A DNA stretch of 64,000 nt from Allobosea sp. (GCA_024231975.1 JAAEQB010000051.1:78219-142218), one strand, 5' to 3'. Counted from the first letter of the stretch, positions 32,835-42,233 are shown. Numbers and translations: made by a program. The notes: generated by a model not told the origin, from the letters alone.

Positions 32835-33893
32835 CTAGCGACCAAGCCCCAGCATGCGCCGGTTCGCTGCCTCGTCTGTACCTCCCGCGGCGAAGTCGTC
32901 GAAAGCCTTCTCGGTGACGCGGATGATATGGGCGGCGATAAATTCCGCACCCTCGCGCGCGCCGTCCTCGGGATGCTTCAGGGCGCATTCCCATTCAAGT
33001 ACGGCCCAGGACTCATAGTCGTATTGCGCCAGTTTGGAGAAGATGCCGCCGAAATCGACCTGGCCATCGCCGAGCGAGCGGAAGCGGCCGGCCCGGTCGA
33101 TCCAGGGCTCGTAGCCGCCATAGACGCCGACGCGGCCGTTCGGGTTGAACTCGGCATCCTTCACATGGAAGGCCTTGATGCGCTCGTGATAGAGGTCGAT
33201 GAAGGCGAGATAATCGAGCTGCTGCAGCAGGAAATGGCTGGGGTCGTAGTTGATGCAGGCGCGGGCATGGCCGCCGACCGCATCGACGAAGCGCTCGAAG
33301 GTCGCCCCGTCATGAACGTCCTCGCCGGGATGGATCTCGTAGCAGAGGTCGACGCCGGCCTCGTCATAGGCGTCGAGGATCGGGCGCCAGCGCTTGCCGA
33401 GCTCCGCGAAGGCGGTCTCGACCAGCCCGGCCGGGCGCTGAGGCCAGGGATAGACGAAGGGCCAGGCGAGCGCCCCGGTGAAGCTGACATTGGCCGTGAG
33501 ACCGAGCCGGCGCGAGGCTTTCGCCCCGAGCTTCATCTGCTCGACCGCCCACTCCTGCCGCGCCTTCGGATTGCCGCGCACCGCGGGAACGGCGAAGCCG
33601 TCGAAGGCCTCGTCGAAGGCTGGATGGACGGCGACGAGCTGGCCCTGGAGATGGGTCGAGAGCTCGGTGACCGAGAGTCCGTATTGGGCGAGCGTGCCCT
33701 TGATCTCGTCGCAATAGGTGTCGGATTCGGCGGCCTTGGCGAGGTCGAACAGGCGGGCGTCCCAGCTCGGGATCTGTACGCCCTTGTAGCCGAGCGAAGC
33801 GGCCCAGCGGCCGATCGCGTCGAGCGAATCGAACGGCGCTTCGTCGCCCGCGAACTGGGCGAGAAAAAGGCCAGGGCCCTTCATGGTTTTCAT
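32835..33893 (-). CDS. Sugar phosphate isomerase/epimerase (AP-endonuclease 2 TIM barrel)
   Basis: 352 aa from the ATG at 33893 (a second ATG three codons on is possible). The xylose-isomerase-like TIM barrel shows the metal-binding Glu and His positions in CYEIHPGEDVHDG, CINYDPSHF, AFHVKDAE and VLEWECAL. It forms an operon with the downstream Gfo/Idh/MocA dehydrogenase. The substrate is not evident: inositol or another keto-sugar is likely. A LacI-like palindrome lies upstream at 33954-33967. Confidence 0.85.
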   Translation of the reverse strand: MKTMKGPGLFLAQFAGDEAPFDSLDAIGRWAASLGYKGVQIPSWDARLFDLAKAAESDTYCDEIKGTLAQYGLSVTELSTHLQGQLVAVHPAFDEAFDGFAVPAVRGNPKARQEWAVEQMKLGAKASRRLGLTANVSFTGALAWPFVYPWPQRPAGLVETAFAELGKRWRPILDAYDEAGVDLCYEIHPGEDVHDGATFERFVDAVGGHARACINYDPSHFLLQQLDYLAFIDLYHERIKAFHVKDAEFNPNGRVGVYGGYEPWIDRAGRFRSLGDGQVDFGGIFSKLAQYDYESWAVLEWECALKHPEDGAREGAEFIAAHIIRVTEKAFDDFAAGGTDEAANRRMLGLGR

Positions 33894-33953
33894 CGCGACC
33901 TCCCGACAACACGGCTCCTTGCCGGAGCTCGCAGTCGATCGCCTCAATGGCGA

Positions 33954-33967
33954 TGTAATCGATTGCA
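33954..33967. promoter_or_regulatory. LacI-type operator candidate
   Basis: TGTAATCGATTGCA matches its reverse complement at 12 of 14 positions around a central CG, the usual layout of LacI/GalR-family operators. It is about 60 bp upstream of the isomerase start codon. The cognate regulator is not adjacent. Confidence 0.45.
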
Positions 33968-34066
33968 GAACTGTAGCCGGACAGTCTCGCCTGTCAAATC
34001 TCGAACAGCCGCGATGCGTGATCGCAGGCCTCAGCCAGCCAGCGGTTCACCGCGAAGTTGGAGAGC

Positions 34067-35260
34067 TCAGGCCGGGCTGCCGAACTGATTGTTGATCTCC
34101 AGGAAGACCGGGGCGATCTCCAGGAAGACGTCGACCAGCGCCGGATCGAAATGGCGGCCGCGCTCGGCTTCGATCACTTTCACCGCCTCGGCATGTGGGA
34201 TCGCGGCCTTGTAGACACGGTCCGACACCAGGGCATCGTAGACATCGGCGATCGCCATGATCCGCCCGCAGAGCGGGATGGCCTCGCCGGCAAGGCCTTC
34301 CGGATAGCCTTTGCCGTCCCAGCGCTCGTGATGGGAATAGGCCATCTCCTTGGCGATCGTCAGGAAGCTCGTGGTGCCGCCGAAATAGCGCTCGGCATTG
34401 GCGATGGCGTCGCGCCCCAGCTTGGCGTGGGTGCGCATGGCCGCGAATTCCTCGGCGTCGAGCTTGCCGGGTTTGCGCAGGATGGCGTCGGAGATGCCGA
34501 CCTTGCCGATATCATGCAGCGGCGCCGACTTGTACATGAGCTCGATCAGCTCGGCATCGAGCTGTGGCTGGTGGAGGCCGTGCCGGCGCGCCGCCTCGGC
34601 CAGGGCGCGGACATAGTGCTGGGTGCGCCGGATATGGTCGCCGGTCTCGTTGTCACGGGTGTCGGCGAGCGCCGCCATGGCCAGGATCAGCGCATCCTTG
34701 GCACGCACCGCCTCCTCGCGCGCGGCGTTGAGAGACGAGAACAGCGCGACATTGGTCATTGCCACCGCGGCGCTGTTGGCGATGCGCTTGAGCATCTCGA
34801 CGCTCTCGTCGGACGGCTTGTGCGGGCGAGCCCAATAGGCACCGATCGCGGCGACCGGGTCGTCGGCGTGCACGGGCACCATGACGAGGCTCTGCACGAA
34901 GGTGACCCTGTAGGCGGCATGCGGGATGCGAGCGTCCGCGTAGACGTCCTCGATGACGACGGCTTCGCCATGCAGCATCGCCCAACCGGAGATGCAGCGC
35001 TCGAGCGGGAAGCGCTGGCCCTTCCAGAGCGGGCCGATCGCGTCCTCGTCGGCATAATAGCACTTATCGTCCTCGCGCAGGACGAAGGTGATGCCATCAG
35101 CGCCGACGAGCTTGCGAGCGTAGGTGCGCACAACCCGAAGGATTTCCTCGACGCCGCGCGCCATGGCGAGGCGCGTTGTCAGCTCTTCGAGGCCGGATTC
35201 AGCCGCGATTCCCATGTTTTCGCCGAGAACCGGCGAGGCCAGTGCGGCCGACTGCGTCAT
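34067..35260 (-). CDS. GAF-HD-GYP c-di-GMP phosphodiesterase
   Basis: 397 aa with an N-terminal GAF sensor (about 25-170, CISGWAMLHGEAVVIEDV) and a C-terminal HD-GYP domain with the metal pair His249-Asp250 (PLHDIGKVG), then HHERWDGKGYPEGL (310-323). The canonical GYP is present as KGYP, consistent with an active enzyme that cleaves c-di-GMP to GMP. It has no membrane segment, so it is a soluble responder. It is single-gene. Confidence 0.9.
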   Translation of the reverse strand: MTQSAALASPVLGENMGIAAESGLEELTTRLAMARGVEEILRVVRTYARKLVGADGITFVLREDDKCYYADEDAIGPLWKGQRFPLERCISGWAMLHGEAVVIEDVYADARIPHAAYRVTFVQSLVMVPVHADDPVAAIGAYWARPHKPSDESVEMLKRIANSAAVAMTNVALFSSLNAAREEAVRAKDALILAMAALADTRDNETGDHIRRTQHYVRALAEAARRHGLHQPQLDAELIELMYKSAPLHDIGKVGISDAILRKPGKLDAEEFAAMRTHAKLGRDAIANAERYFGGTTSFLTIAKEMAYSHHERWDGKGYPEGLAGEAIPLCGRIMAIADVYDALVSDRVYKAAIPHAEAVKVIEAERGRHFDPALVDVFLEIAPVFLEINNQFGSPA

Positions 35261-35380
35261 CCCACCACCATGTCGCTTCGCTTCAGGGCAGGCAGGGCCG
35301 CACCGGAATCGTCGCGATCATGGAGCGCAAACCTTAAAATGCAAGGAATGCGTGCGATTTCGAAGTATCAAATGTGATGA

Positions 35381-35415
35381 GGCCCGCCGCCAGGGTGCTT
35401 CCCTTGCGGCGGGCC
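35381..35415 (-). terminator. Hairpin terminator of the opine-type operon
   Basis: GGCCCGCCGC (35381-35390) and GCGGCGGGCC (35406-35415) form a perfect 10-bp stem, with an inner AGGG/CCCT extension. It lies about 20 bp past the stop of the leftward operon's last gene. There is no T-run in the leftward direction, so termination could need Rho. Confidence 0.6.
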
Positions 35416-35434
35416 GTTTGAAATCGGGCGCTGC

Positions 35435-36487
35435 TCAGCGCTCGATCATCTTGTTCCAGCGGCTGTTCCATTCCGGCCGCTTGGCGTTGATCTGGTCCCA
35501 GTCGAGGGTCACCGCCGTCTTCATGTTGGCGTGGAAGGTCTCGAGCTTCTTCTCGGCCTCGGGCGTCGTGGCCTTGGCCTTGGTGTTCGAGGGCACGATG
35601 TTGCCGGCGGCGAGCGCCTTGGACTGGGCCTCGGGCGAGAGCAGATAGGCAGCGAGCTTCTGCGCCAGCTCCGGCTCGGAATTGTTGGCGATGACGCATT
35701 GGGCGACCATCAGCACGACCGAGCCTTCCTTGGGCTGGGCGTATTCGACGCCGATGCCCTTCTCCTTCAGCGTCGAGATGCCGGTCGGGGTCAGCGGGAA
35801 GAGCGCGGCTTCGCCGGTCTGGGCCATCTCGGCGATCTTGGCCGAGCTCGGGATGAATTCGAGCACGTTCTTGCCGATCGTGTCGCGGAACTTGGTGAAG
35901 CCAGGCTCGACATTGGCTTCGGTGCCACCCTGGATGCGGTTGAACATCAGGAAGGCGTGCAGGCCGAAGGAGGAGGCCGAGGCCGACTGGAACACGACCT
36001 TGCCCTTGTACTTGGGATCGGCGAGGTCCATCCACGAGGTCGGGGCCGGCCAGCCCTTCTCGTCGAACAGCTTCTTGTTGTAGCCGAGGCCGGTCATGCC
36101 GAGGTCGATACCGACGGCCATGTCGTCCTTCATGCGGGCGCCCGGCGTGAGGTCGGCGAGCTCGGGGCCGGGCTTCAGCTTCTCGCAGAGGCCGGCGCCG
36201 ATGGCGCGGACCATGACGCCGTCATCGAGGAACATGACGTGCATCTGCGGCTTGTCCTTGGCCGCAGTCGCCTTGGCGAGGATGTCCGAGGAGGTGCCGG
36301 GTACGACCACGACCTTGACGTCGTTGGCCTTCTCGAAATCCGGGAAGACGGACTGGGTGAAGGCGCGCTCGAAATTGCCGCCGTTCATGCCGACATAGAG
36401 CGTCTTCGACTGGGCGAAGGCGCTGCCGGCGGCGGCGAGCGCCATGGCGGCGACGCTGGCCGCCAGGATGCTGCGATAGCTGGTCAT
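35435..36487 (-). CDS. Periplasmic binding protein of a PotD-like ABC importer
   Basis: 350 aa, signal peptide ending SAFAQ (about residue 25). SBP_bac_1/spermidine-putrescine type fold: LYVGMNGGNFERAF, VKVVVVPGTSSDILAK, and PTSWMDLADPKYKGKV. It feeds the ATPase and permeases encoded at 39345-42054. It is last in the leftward operon; its ATG overlaps the amino-acid oxidase stop (ATGA). The substrate is likely an opine, polyamine or imino acid that the flavoenzyme then oxidises. Confidence 0.9.
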   Translation of the reverse strand: MTSYRSILAASVAAMALAAAGSAFAQSKTLYVGMNGGNFERAFTQSVFPDFEKANDVKVVVVPGTSSDILAKATAAKDKPQMHVMFLDDGVMVRAIGAGLCEKLKPGPELADLTPGARMKDDMAVGIDLGMTGLGYNKKLFDEKGWPAPTSWMDLADPKYKGKVVFQSASASSFGLHAFLMFNRIQGGTEANVEPGFTKFRDTIGKNVLEFIPSSAKIAEMAQTGEAALFPLTPTGISTLKEKGIGVEYAQPKEGSVVLMVAQCVIANNSEPELAQKLAAYLLSPEAQSKALAAGNIVPSNTKAKATTPEAEKKLETFHANMKTAVTLDWDQINAKRPEWNSRWNKMIER

Positions 36488-37674
36488 GGTCTCAACTCCC
36501 CTGCGTTGTGCGGCTCTTGGTTTTGCCCCGCACCCGAGCCAGCGTCGGTGCGGGCGGAATCCTGCTTGAAGCGGCCGATCGAGAAGGCCGCGATCGGCGT
36601 CTGCGTCTCACCATCCCGGACGAGCTCGGCGAGCACCTCGCCGACGCCGGGCGCGATCTGGAAGCCGGCGCCGGTGAAGCCGAAGGCATGGATCAGGCCG
36701 GGCGTCGTCTGGCTCAAGCCGATCACTGGGTTCTTGTCGGGCATGGCGCCCTCGGTGCCGCTCCAGAAGCGGATCGCCTGGGCATGGCGCAGGCCGGGAA
36801 ACAGCGCAGCGGCGTTGTTCATGATCGCGATCGCGCCATCGCCGCGCGGCCGCGAGAAGTCGATGTCCGCCAATGGCAGAGCGCGCTCGCCGCCGACCAC
36901 GACATTGCCGCGCTCGACCTGGCGGGCATAGATGCCGCCGCCTTCCATGCCGATATTGACGGTCATCACCTGTTCCATCGGCTCGGTGACGACCATGGAC
37001 GGGTAGATGCGCGAGAGCGGCACCGGCTCGCCGAAACTCTCGGCGAAAGGGCCGGCCCAGGCCCCGGCGCTGTTGATGACGAAGCGGGCGCGCAATGTGA
37101 GGTTACCGGCCGCCTCCAGTGCGAAGCCGTCGCCGTCGCGGGTCACGCCTTCGACGGCGGTGTTCTCGAGCACCTCGACCCCGGCCCGGCGCGCTGCGGT
37201 AGCAAAGCCCGTCGCGACCAGGCGCGGATTGGCGTGGCCGTCGCCTGCACAGAAGGAGGCGCCGACGACGCCGTCGCCGATCCAGCCGAAGCGCTCGCGC
37301 AGGCCGTTATGGCCGATCAGTTCGAGGTCGAGGCCCTGCTCGGCGACGGCGTCTGCATAGGCTTCGAGCGAGGCCATGTCGGCTTCGTTGCGGGCGAGCT
37401 TGAGATGGCCGGAGCGCAGGAACTCGCCATCGATGCCGATCAGCGCCTTGAGCCGCGGCCAGACCGCATGGGCGCGCTGCGACAGCGGCAATTGTTCGAC
37501 CGGACGGCCATGGCGGCGCACGCCGCCATAATTCACTCCCGAGGCCTGCGCGCCGCAATAACCCTTGTCGAGCAAGGCGACGGAAAAGCCCATGCCGCGC
37601 AGCGCCAGCGCGGCCGATGAACCGACGAGGCCGCCGCCGATGATCGCGACGTCGACGGAAAGGCGCCGGCTCAT
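36484..37674 (-). CDS. FAD-dependent amine/D-amino acid oxidase (HcnC/OoxB-like subunit)
   Basis: 396 aa of the DAO family: Rossmann GGGLVG (13-18) near the N-terminus, ERxxxR-like stretch, and VVVGGER plus HAFGFTGAGFQIAPGVGE at the C-terminal. In opine and nopaline oxidases and HcnABC this is the catalytic beta subunit. With the two adjacent subunits it would oxidise an imino compound and pass electrons through FAD and Fe-S. It overlaps the binding-protein start and the preceding gene stop (both 4 nt). Confidence 0.88.
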   Translation of the reverse strand: MSRRLSVDVAIIGGGLVGSSAALALRGMGFSVALLDKGYCGAQASGVNYGGVRRHGRPVEQLPLSQRAHAVWPRLKALIGIDGEFLRSGHLKLARNEADMASLEAYADAVAEQGLDLELIGHNGLRERFGWIGDGVVGASFCAGDGHANPRLVATGFATAARRAGVEVLENTAVEGVTRDGDGFALEAAGNLTLRARFVINSAGAWAGPFAESFGEPVPLSRIYPSMVVTEPMEQVMTVNIGMEGGGIYARQVERGNVVVGGERALPLADIDFSRPRGDGAIAIMNNAAALFPGLRHAQAIRFWSGTEGAMPDKNPVIGLSQTTPGLIHAFGFTGAGFQIAPGVGEVLAELVRDGETQTPIAAFSIGRFKQDSARTDAGSGAGQNQEPHNAGELRP

Positions 37675-39056
37675 TCCGCCGCCTCCTGGTGGGCCGACAG
37701 CGCGAGCGTCAGCGGCACGGGCTTGACCGGAGCCTGACTGCGCAGGCGGCCGACGGCCTCGATGCCGCGATTGGTCTCATGCGCCAGCAATTCAGCAGCT
37801 GCGGTGCCGCAGATGCGGCCTTGGCAGCGGCCCATGCCGATGCGGCTCACCGCCTTCAGCCGGTTGAGCTCGTGCACGCCGAAATGGCTGACGGCGGTGC
37901 GGACCTCGCCGGCGGTGATCTCCTCGCAGCGGCAGAGCGTCGTGCTGTCGGCGATGTCCTTCAGCCAATGCGCGGGGAAGGGGAAGGCCGCTTCCAGCAC
38001 CTCGCGGAAATGGCTGATGCGGGCGAGCTCGGCCTCCAGCGCCGCAGCGCGGGCGGCGTCATGCGGCAGGCCGCGATCCTGCAGCAGAGCGAGCGCGGCT
38101 CGTTCGCCCGAGCGTTCGGCCGCATCCGCCCCGGCGATGCCGGCGCCGTCGCCGGCGAGATAGACACCGGGCACGCTGCTGCGGCCGGCGGCATCGCGCT
38201 CAGGCAAGGCGGCGCGGTCGCGCTGGTTGAAAGCGAAGCGGCAGCCGGCCAGGTCGGCTGCTTGCGTCTCGGAGCGCAAAGCGAGGCCGTAGCCGACACC
38301 GTCGCAGGCGAGCCGATGCTCCAGCCCATCCTGGCGCCAGGCGATGGCCTCGACCTTGTTGGCGCCGTCGATGCGGACATCCGAAACGCCGTAATGCAGC
38401 GCGACACCGCCGAGCTTCAGTTCGGCGGTCATCCGCATGCCGCGCAGAACGATTCCGGGAAAGAAAGGCAGGGCGCGCAGCAGGTTGAACTTGGCGGAGA
38501 AGGGCGCGGTGTCGAGCACGGCTGCGACCTTGGCGCCGGCCTTCATGTACTGCCAGGCGACGAGGTAGAGCAGCGGGCCGGAGCCGAGAAAGACGATCCT
38601 GCTGCCGATCGCACAGCCCTGGCTCTTCAGCGCGATCTGGGCGCCACCCAAAGTGAAGAGGCCGGGCAAGGTCCAGCCGGGGATCGGCAGGGTACGGTCG
38701 GTCGCACCTGTCGCGAGGATGAGGCCGTCATAGGCGACCTGCCGGCTCGTGCCCGCGACCATGATGTCGGCCGCGCCGTCACGCAGGTTCCAGAGCAGCG
38801 CCTGCGGCCAGTAGTCGAGCTTGCCGTCGAGCGCAGCGAAGTCGCGATGCAGCGCCTCGGCCTTCTGCGCTTCCGAGCCATAGAGGTCGCGTGTGGAGCG
38901 TCCGTCCGGGACGAGGCGTTGGCGATAGATCTGGCCGCCGCAAGCGGGTGCCTCGTCGACGACGAGCGGGCGCAGGCCCGCCGCGACGAGCGCCTCAGCA
39001 GCCCGGATGCCGGCCGGGCCGGCGCCGACGATCAGCGGCTGCGGGCGCTCGCTCAT
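37671..39056 (-). CDS. FAD/NAD(P) oxidoreductase with Bfd-type 2Fe-2S site (HcnB/OoxA-like)
   Basis: 461 aa from the ATG at 39056. Pyridine-nucleotide disulphide oxidoreductase fold with FAD site IVGAGPAGIRAAE (9-21) and a second dinucleotide site IVFLGSGPLL. The C-terminal Fer2_BFD domain holds a cluster by CRC (in CRCEEI) and C-x4-C (GRCQGRIC). It relays electrons from the DAO subunit. The ATG overlaps the end of the small 2Fe-2S gene (ATGA). All three sit in the order typical of opine oxidases (HcnABC). Confidence 0.88.
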   Translation of the reverse strand: MSERPQPLIVGAGPAGIRAAEALVAAGLRPLVVDEAPACGGQIYRQRLVPDGRSTRDLYGSEAQKAEALHRDFAALDGKLDYWPQALLWNLRDGAADIMVAGTSRQVAYDGLILATGATDRTLPIPGWTLPGLFTLGGAQIALKSQGCAIGSRIVFLGSGPLLYLVAWQYMKAGAKVAAVLDTAPFSAKFNLLRALPFFPGIVLRGMRMTAELKLGGVALHYGVSDVRIDGANKVEAIAWRQDGLEHRLACDGVGYGLALRSETQAADLAGCRFAFNQRDRAALPERDAAGRSSVPGVYLAGDGAGIAGADAAERSGERAALALLQDRGLPHDAARAAALEAELARISHFREVLEAAFPFPAHWLKDIADSTTLCRCEEITAGEVRTAVSHFGVHELNRLKAVSRIGMGRCQGRICGTAAAELLAHETNRGIEAVGRLRSQAPVKPVPLTLALSAHQEAAE

Positions 39057-39343
39057 GCTGTCCTCGCACGGCGGGTGAGGATGCTCATGCCGGCGGTCAG
39101 CACTGTCGAGCAGGCGCGCAGCCGTTCGCCGCTTTCGAGCACGACCCAGCAATCCTGGCAGGCGCCCATCTGGCAGAAGCCGGCGCGCGGCGAGGCCGAG
39201 AACTCGCTGAGGCGCAAACGCTCGGCCTGGGTCAGGATCGCGGTCAGCACGGTGTCGCCGGTGCGGCCCTCGCAAGGCTCGCCGTCGAGGGTGAAGGGAA
39301 TGGCCGGATGGTCGGCACGAACGAGGCGATGCAGAAGCGGCAT
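39053..39343 (-). CDS. Small (2Fe-2S) ferredoxin-like subunit (HcnA-like)
   Basis: 96 aa, Fer2_4 family. Cluster cysteines are Cys57, Cys62, Cys65 and Cys78 (AGFCQMGACQDCWV, RACST). The rest is the beta-grasp domain (IPFTLDGEPCEG). It completes the three-subunit flavoenzyme with the genes at 36484 and 37671. It starts 1 bp from the permease stop, so the operon is continuous. Confidence 0.88.
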   Translation of the reverse strand: MPLLHRLVRADHPAIPFTLDGEPCEGRTGDTVLTAILTQAERLRLSEFSASPRAGFCQMGACQDCWVVLESGERLRACSTVLTAGMSILTRRARTA

Positions 39344-39344
39344 G

Positions 39345-40148
39345 TCACTTCTGCCCGACGAGGATCTTGTCGAGGCCGAAGGCGCGGTCGAGCACCAGCA
39401 TGGCGCCGGCGGTGAGCGCGATCATCAGCGCCGAGACCGCGGCCATCATCGGGTCGATGGATTCGGTTGCGTACATGTACATCCGCACCGGCAGGGTCAC
39501 GGTCTGCGGCGAGGTGACGAAGATCGACATGGTCAATTCGTCGAAGCTGTTGATGAAGGCGAGCAGCCAGCCGCCGGTGATGCCGGGCAGAATCATCGGC
39601 GCGGTGACGCGGCGGAACACCGTCCAGTGCGAAGCGCCGAGCGTCATCGCCGCCTGCTCGGCCGAGCGGTCGAGCCCGGTGAAGGAGGCCATCACGAGGC
39701 GCAGCACATAGGGCGTGATGATCACGACATGGCTCGCCACCAGCCAGCCGAAGCTGCCGGTGCCGCCGATCAGCGCGAACAGGCGCAGGAAGGCGACACC
39801 GAGCACGAGATGCGGGATGATCAGCGGCGAGAGGAAGAGGGCGTTCAGGGCGTTGCGGCCGGGGAAATCGTAGCGGTCGATGGCGAGCGCTGCCGGCACC
39901 GAGAGCGCGACCGAGAGCGTCGCGGCGAGCGTCGCCAGCCAGAGGCTGTTGACGAAGGAGGCGACGAAGTCGGGGTGCTCGAAGATCGCCTTGAACCAGC
40001 GCAACGAGAAGCTGGTGGTCGGGATCGAGAGCGTGTTCTCCGGCGTGAAAGCGACAAGGCAGATCACCAGCAGCGGCGCCAGCACGAAGGCGACCACTAG
40101 CGTATGGAAAAGGAGCGCGACGGGGCCGTTCTTCTGCATGACGCTCAC
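39345..40148 (-). CDS. PotC-like ABC importer permease
   Basis: 267 aa from the GTG at 40148, which overlaps the upstream permease stop (GTGA); an ATG at 40139 is the alternative. Six membrane segments with the EAA loop (EQAAMTLGASHWTVFRRVTAP). It pairs with the permease at 40145 in the inner membrane. Confidence 0.88.
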   Translation of the reverse strand: MSVMQKNGPVALLFHTLVVAFVLAPLLVICLVAFTPENTLSIPTTSFSLRWFKAIFEHPDFVASFVNSLWLATLAATLSVALSVPAALAIDRYDFPGRNALNALFLSPLIIPHLVLGVAFLRLFALIGGTGSFGWLVASHVVIITPYVLRLVMASFTGLDRSAEQAAMTLGASHWTVFRRVTAPMILPGITGGWLLAFINSFDELTMSIFVTSPQTVTLPVRMYMYATESIDPMMAAVSALMIALTAGAMLVLDRAFGLDKILVGQK

Positions 40149-41002
40149 CCCAAAGCCTTGCGGGCGCGCGTCTCGACGGCGCGGTTATACGCCAGCATGA
40201 TCACGAAATTGGCGGCGAGGACGATGATCGCGATCGCCGCGCCGAGCGGCCAGTTCAGCTCGTGCATGTATTCGTCATAGACCAGCGTCGCCGCCATCTT
40301 GAGCCGGCGCCCGCCGAGCAGGCCGGGGATGGCGAAGGCGCTGGCCGAGAGGCCGAAGACGATCAGGCTGCCTGAGAGCATGCCGAGCGAGACCTGCGGC
40401 AGCACCACGCGGCGCAAGGCGGTGAAACGCGAGGCGCCCAGGCTCCAGGCAGCGGCCTCGACCATCGGATCGAGCTTCTGCAGCGCGGTCCAGACCGGGA
40501 TCACCATGAAGGGCAGCATGACGTGGACGAGCGCGATCACGATCGCGGTCTCGGTGTAGAGCAGGCGGACACTGTCGAAGCCGAGCAGCTGTAGGGCCTG
40601 ATTCACGAGCTCGGTCGAGCCGAGCAGCATGCTCCAGCCGAAGGCGCGGACCACGACCGAGACCAGCAGCGGCCCGATGATCACCAGCAGGAAGACCGAG
40701 CGCCAGGGATCGCGCATCCGCGACAGGATATAGGCCTCGGGCGCGCCGATGACCGCGCAGATCAGCGTGGTCAGCGCGGCGAGGCGGAGCGTGCGCCAGA
40801 AGATGCCGAGATAATAGTCGTCCGAGAATACCGCGGCGTAATGGGCCAGGGTGAACTCGTTCTTGATGCCGGTCGTATGGTCGTAGACGTGGAAGGAAAG
40901 GATCACCGTCAGCACGAGCGGCAGGATGATCAGCCCGGTGAAGATCAGCGCGCCCGGCCCGGCGAGCCAGAGCGGTGTCGCCGCGGAGCGCCCGACGCTC
41001 AT
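40145..41002 (-). CDS. PotB-like ABC importer permease
   Basis: 285 aa, about six membrane segments; FTGLIILPLVLTVILSFHVY opens the first and the EAA loop is EAAAWSLGASRFTALRRVVLP. It is the second half of the heterodimeric channel. Its start overlaps the ATPase gene stop (40999-41002, ATGA). Confidence 0.88.
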   Translation of the reverse strand: MSVGRSAATPLWLAGPGALIFTGLIILPLVLTVILSFHVYDHTTGIKNEFTLAHYAAVFSDDYYLGIFWRTLRLAALTTLICAVIGAPEAYILSRMRDPWRSVFLLVIIGPLLVSVVVRAFGWSMLLGSTELVNQALQLLGFDSVRLLYTETAIVIALVHVMLPFMVIPVWTALQKLDPMVEAAAWSLGASRFTALRRVVLPQVSLGMLSGSLIVFGLSASAFAIPGLLGGRRLKMAATLVYDEYMHELNWPLGAAIAIIVLAANFVIMLAYNRAVETRARKALG

Positions 41003-42054
41003 GCCGCCGCTCCCTGCGCCAGCGGCTCGATGCGCAGGCTCGCCAGGGCCCAGTCGAGCGCGACCTTGGCGCCTTCGCGGGCCGGCTCCTCGCCATCGTT
41101 CGGAGCCGAGACCAGGATGGCGCCGGCCGGTGTCTCGACCGTGAACAGCCAGGAGCCGCCGAGGAAGAAGCGGTTGGCTATGGTGCCGTCGAGCCGGCCT
41201 TGGCCGGCCGGCTTCAGCGCTATCTTCTCCGGGCGGATCGAGAGCGCGATCGCCTGACCCTCGGCGAGCCCACCGGCTTCAGCCGGCAGGGCGATGCCGG
41301 CGACCTCCGCCGTGCCCTTGCGCCAGATGCCGTCGAGCCGGTTCATCTTGCCGACGAAGGAGGAGATGAAGGGCGTCGCCGGGTTCTCGTAGAGCCTGTA
41401 GGGGGCGTCGACCTGCGTCATCCGCCCCTGCTCCATCACGACGACGCGGTCGCTGATCGAGAGCGCCTCGGCCTGGTCGTGCGTCACCATGATCGTGGTG
41501 GTGCCGACGCGCTGCTGGATGCGGCGCAGCTCGAACTGCATCTCCTCGCGCAATTTGGCGTCGAGATTGGACAGCGGCTCGTCGAGCAGCAGCACCGGCG
41601 GCTGGATGACGAGGGCACGGGCGATGGCGACGCGCTGACGCTGGCCGCCGGAGAGCTGGCGCGGATAACGTTCGGCCAGTGCCCCGAGATGGACGAGGCC
41701 GAGCATGGTCTTGACGCGCTCGTCACGCTCCGCCTTGGCGACCTTGCGCATCTCCAGGCCGAAGGCGACGTTCTGCGCCACCGTCATGTGCGGGAACAGC
41801 GCATAGCTCTGGAAGACGATGCCGAGGCCACGCTTGTTCGGCGTCTCGCGGGTGATGTCGCGGCCATCCAGCGTGATCGTGCCGGTGGTCGGCTCGACCA
41901 GCCCGGCGATCATCTGCAACGTCGTAGTCTTGCCGCAGCCGGAGGGACCGAGCAGCGAGACGAACTCGCCCTTGGCGACGCTGAGGTCGATCTCGCGCGC
42001 CGCGGCGAAATCGCCGTAGATCTTGCTCAGCTTCTCCAGCGTCAGGAAGCCCAT
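40999..42054 (-). CDS. PotA-like ABC importer ATPase
   Basis: 351 aa from the ATG at 42054 (GGAGAGG upstream). Walker A GPSGCGKTTT, signature LSGGQRQRVAIARAL, Walker B LLLDEPLSNLDAKLREEM, His switch VTHDQAEAL, then a C-terminal TOBE regulatory domain (from about 275). It is first in the leftward seven-gene operon and divergent from the IclR gene at 42234; a 180-bp AT-rich gap between them holds two operator-like repeats. Confidence 0.92.
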   Translation of the reverse strand: MGFLTLEKLSKIYGDFAAAREIDLSVAKGEFVSLLGPSGCGKTTTLQMIAGLVEPTTGTITLDGRDITRETPNKRGLGIVFQSYALFPHMTVAQNVAFGLEMRKVAKAERDERVKTMLGLVHLGALAERYPRQLSGGQRQRVAIARALVIQPPVLLLDEPLSNLDAKLREEMQFELRRIQQRVGTTTIMVTHDQAEALSISDRVVVMEQGRMTQVDAPYRLYENPATPFISSFVGKMNRLDGIWRKGTAEVAGIALPAEAGGLAEGQAIALSIRPEKIALKPAGQGRLDGTIANRFFLGGSWLFTVETPAGAILVSAPNDGEEPAREGAKVALDWALASLRIEPLAQGAAA

Positions 42055-42147
42055 GACCTCTCCCGCTTGGCTCGCCCCGCCCACTCATCGGGGTCTTTTG
42101 CCCTCGTGCGTTCCAGAAGCCGGAGCGGTGGAATTTCGTCAACCAAT

Positions 42148-42197
42148 AATTCCATATGAGAGAATTTTTGTACCATAAATTCCTGTATATGAAATTT
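42148..42197. promoter_or_regulatory. Tandem IclR-type operator candidates in the divergent promoter gap
   Basis: Two related AT-rich inverted motifs lie in the gap. The first, AATTC-N9-GAATT, is at 42148-42166; the second, AAATT-N11-AATTT, is at 42177-42197. Both contain AATTCC followed by a TATGA core. They are 29 bp apart start to start, so they sit on nearly the same helix face, as expected for two bound IclR dimers between divergent promoters. Confidence 0.55.
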
Positions 42198-42233
42198 ATT
42201 GTAACGTCGATTTAACTCTATTAGCGTGGGCGG

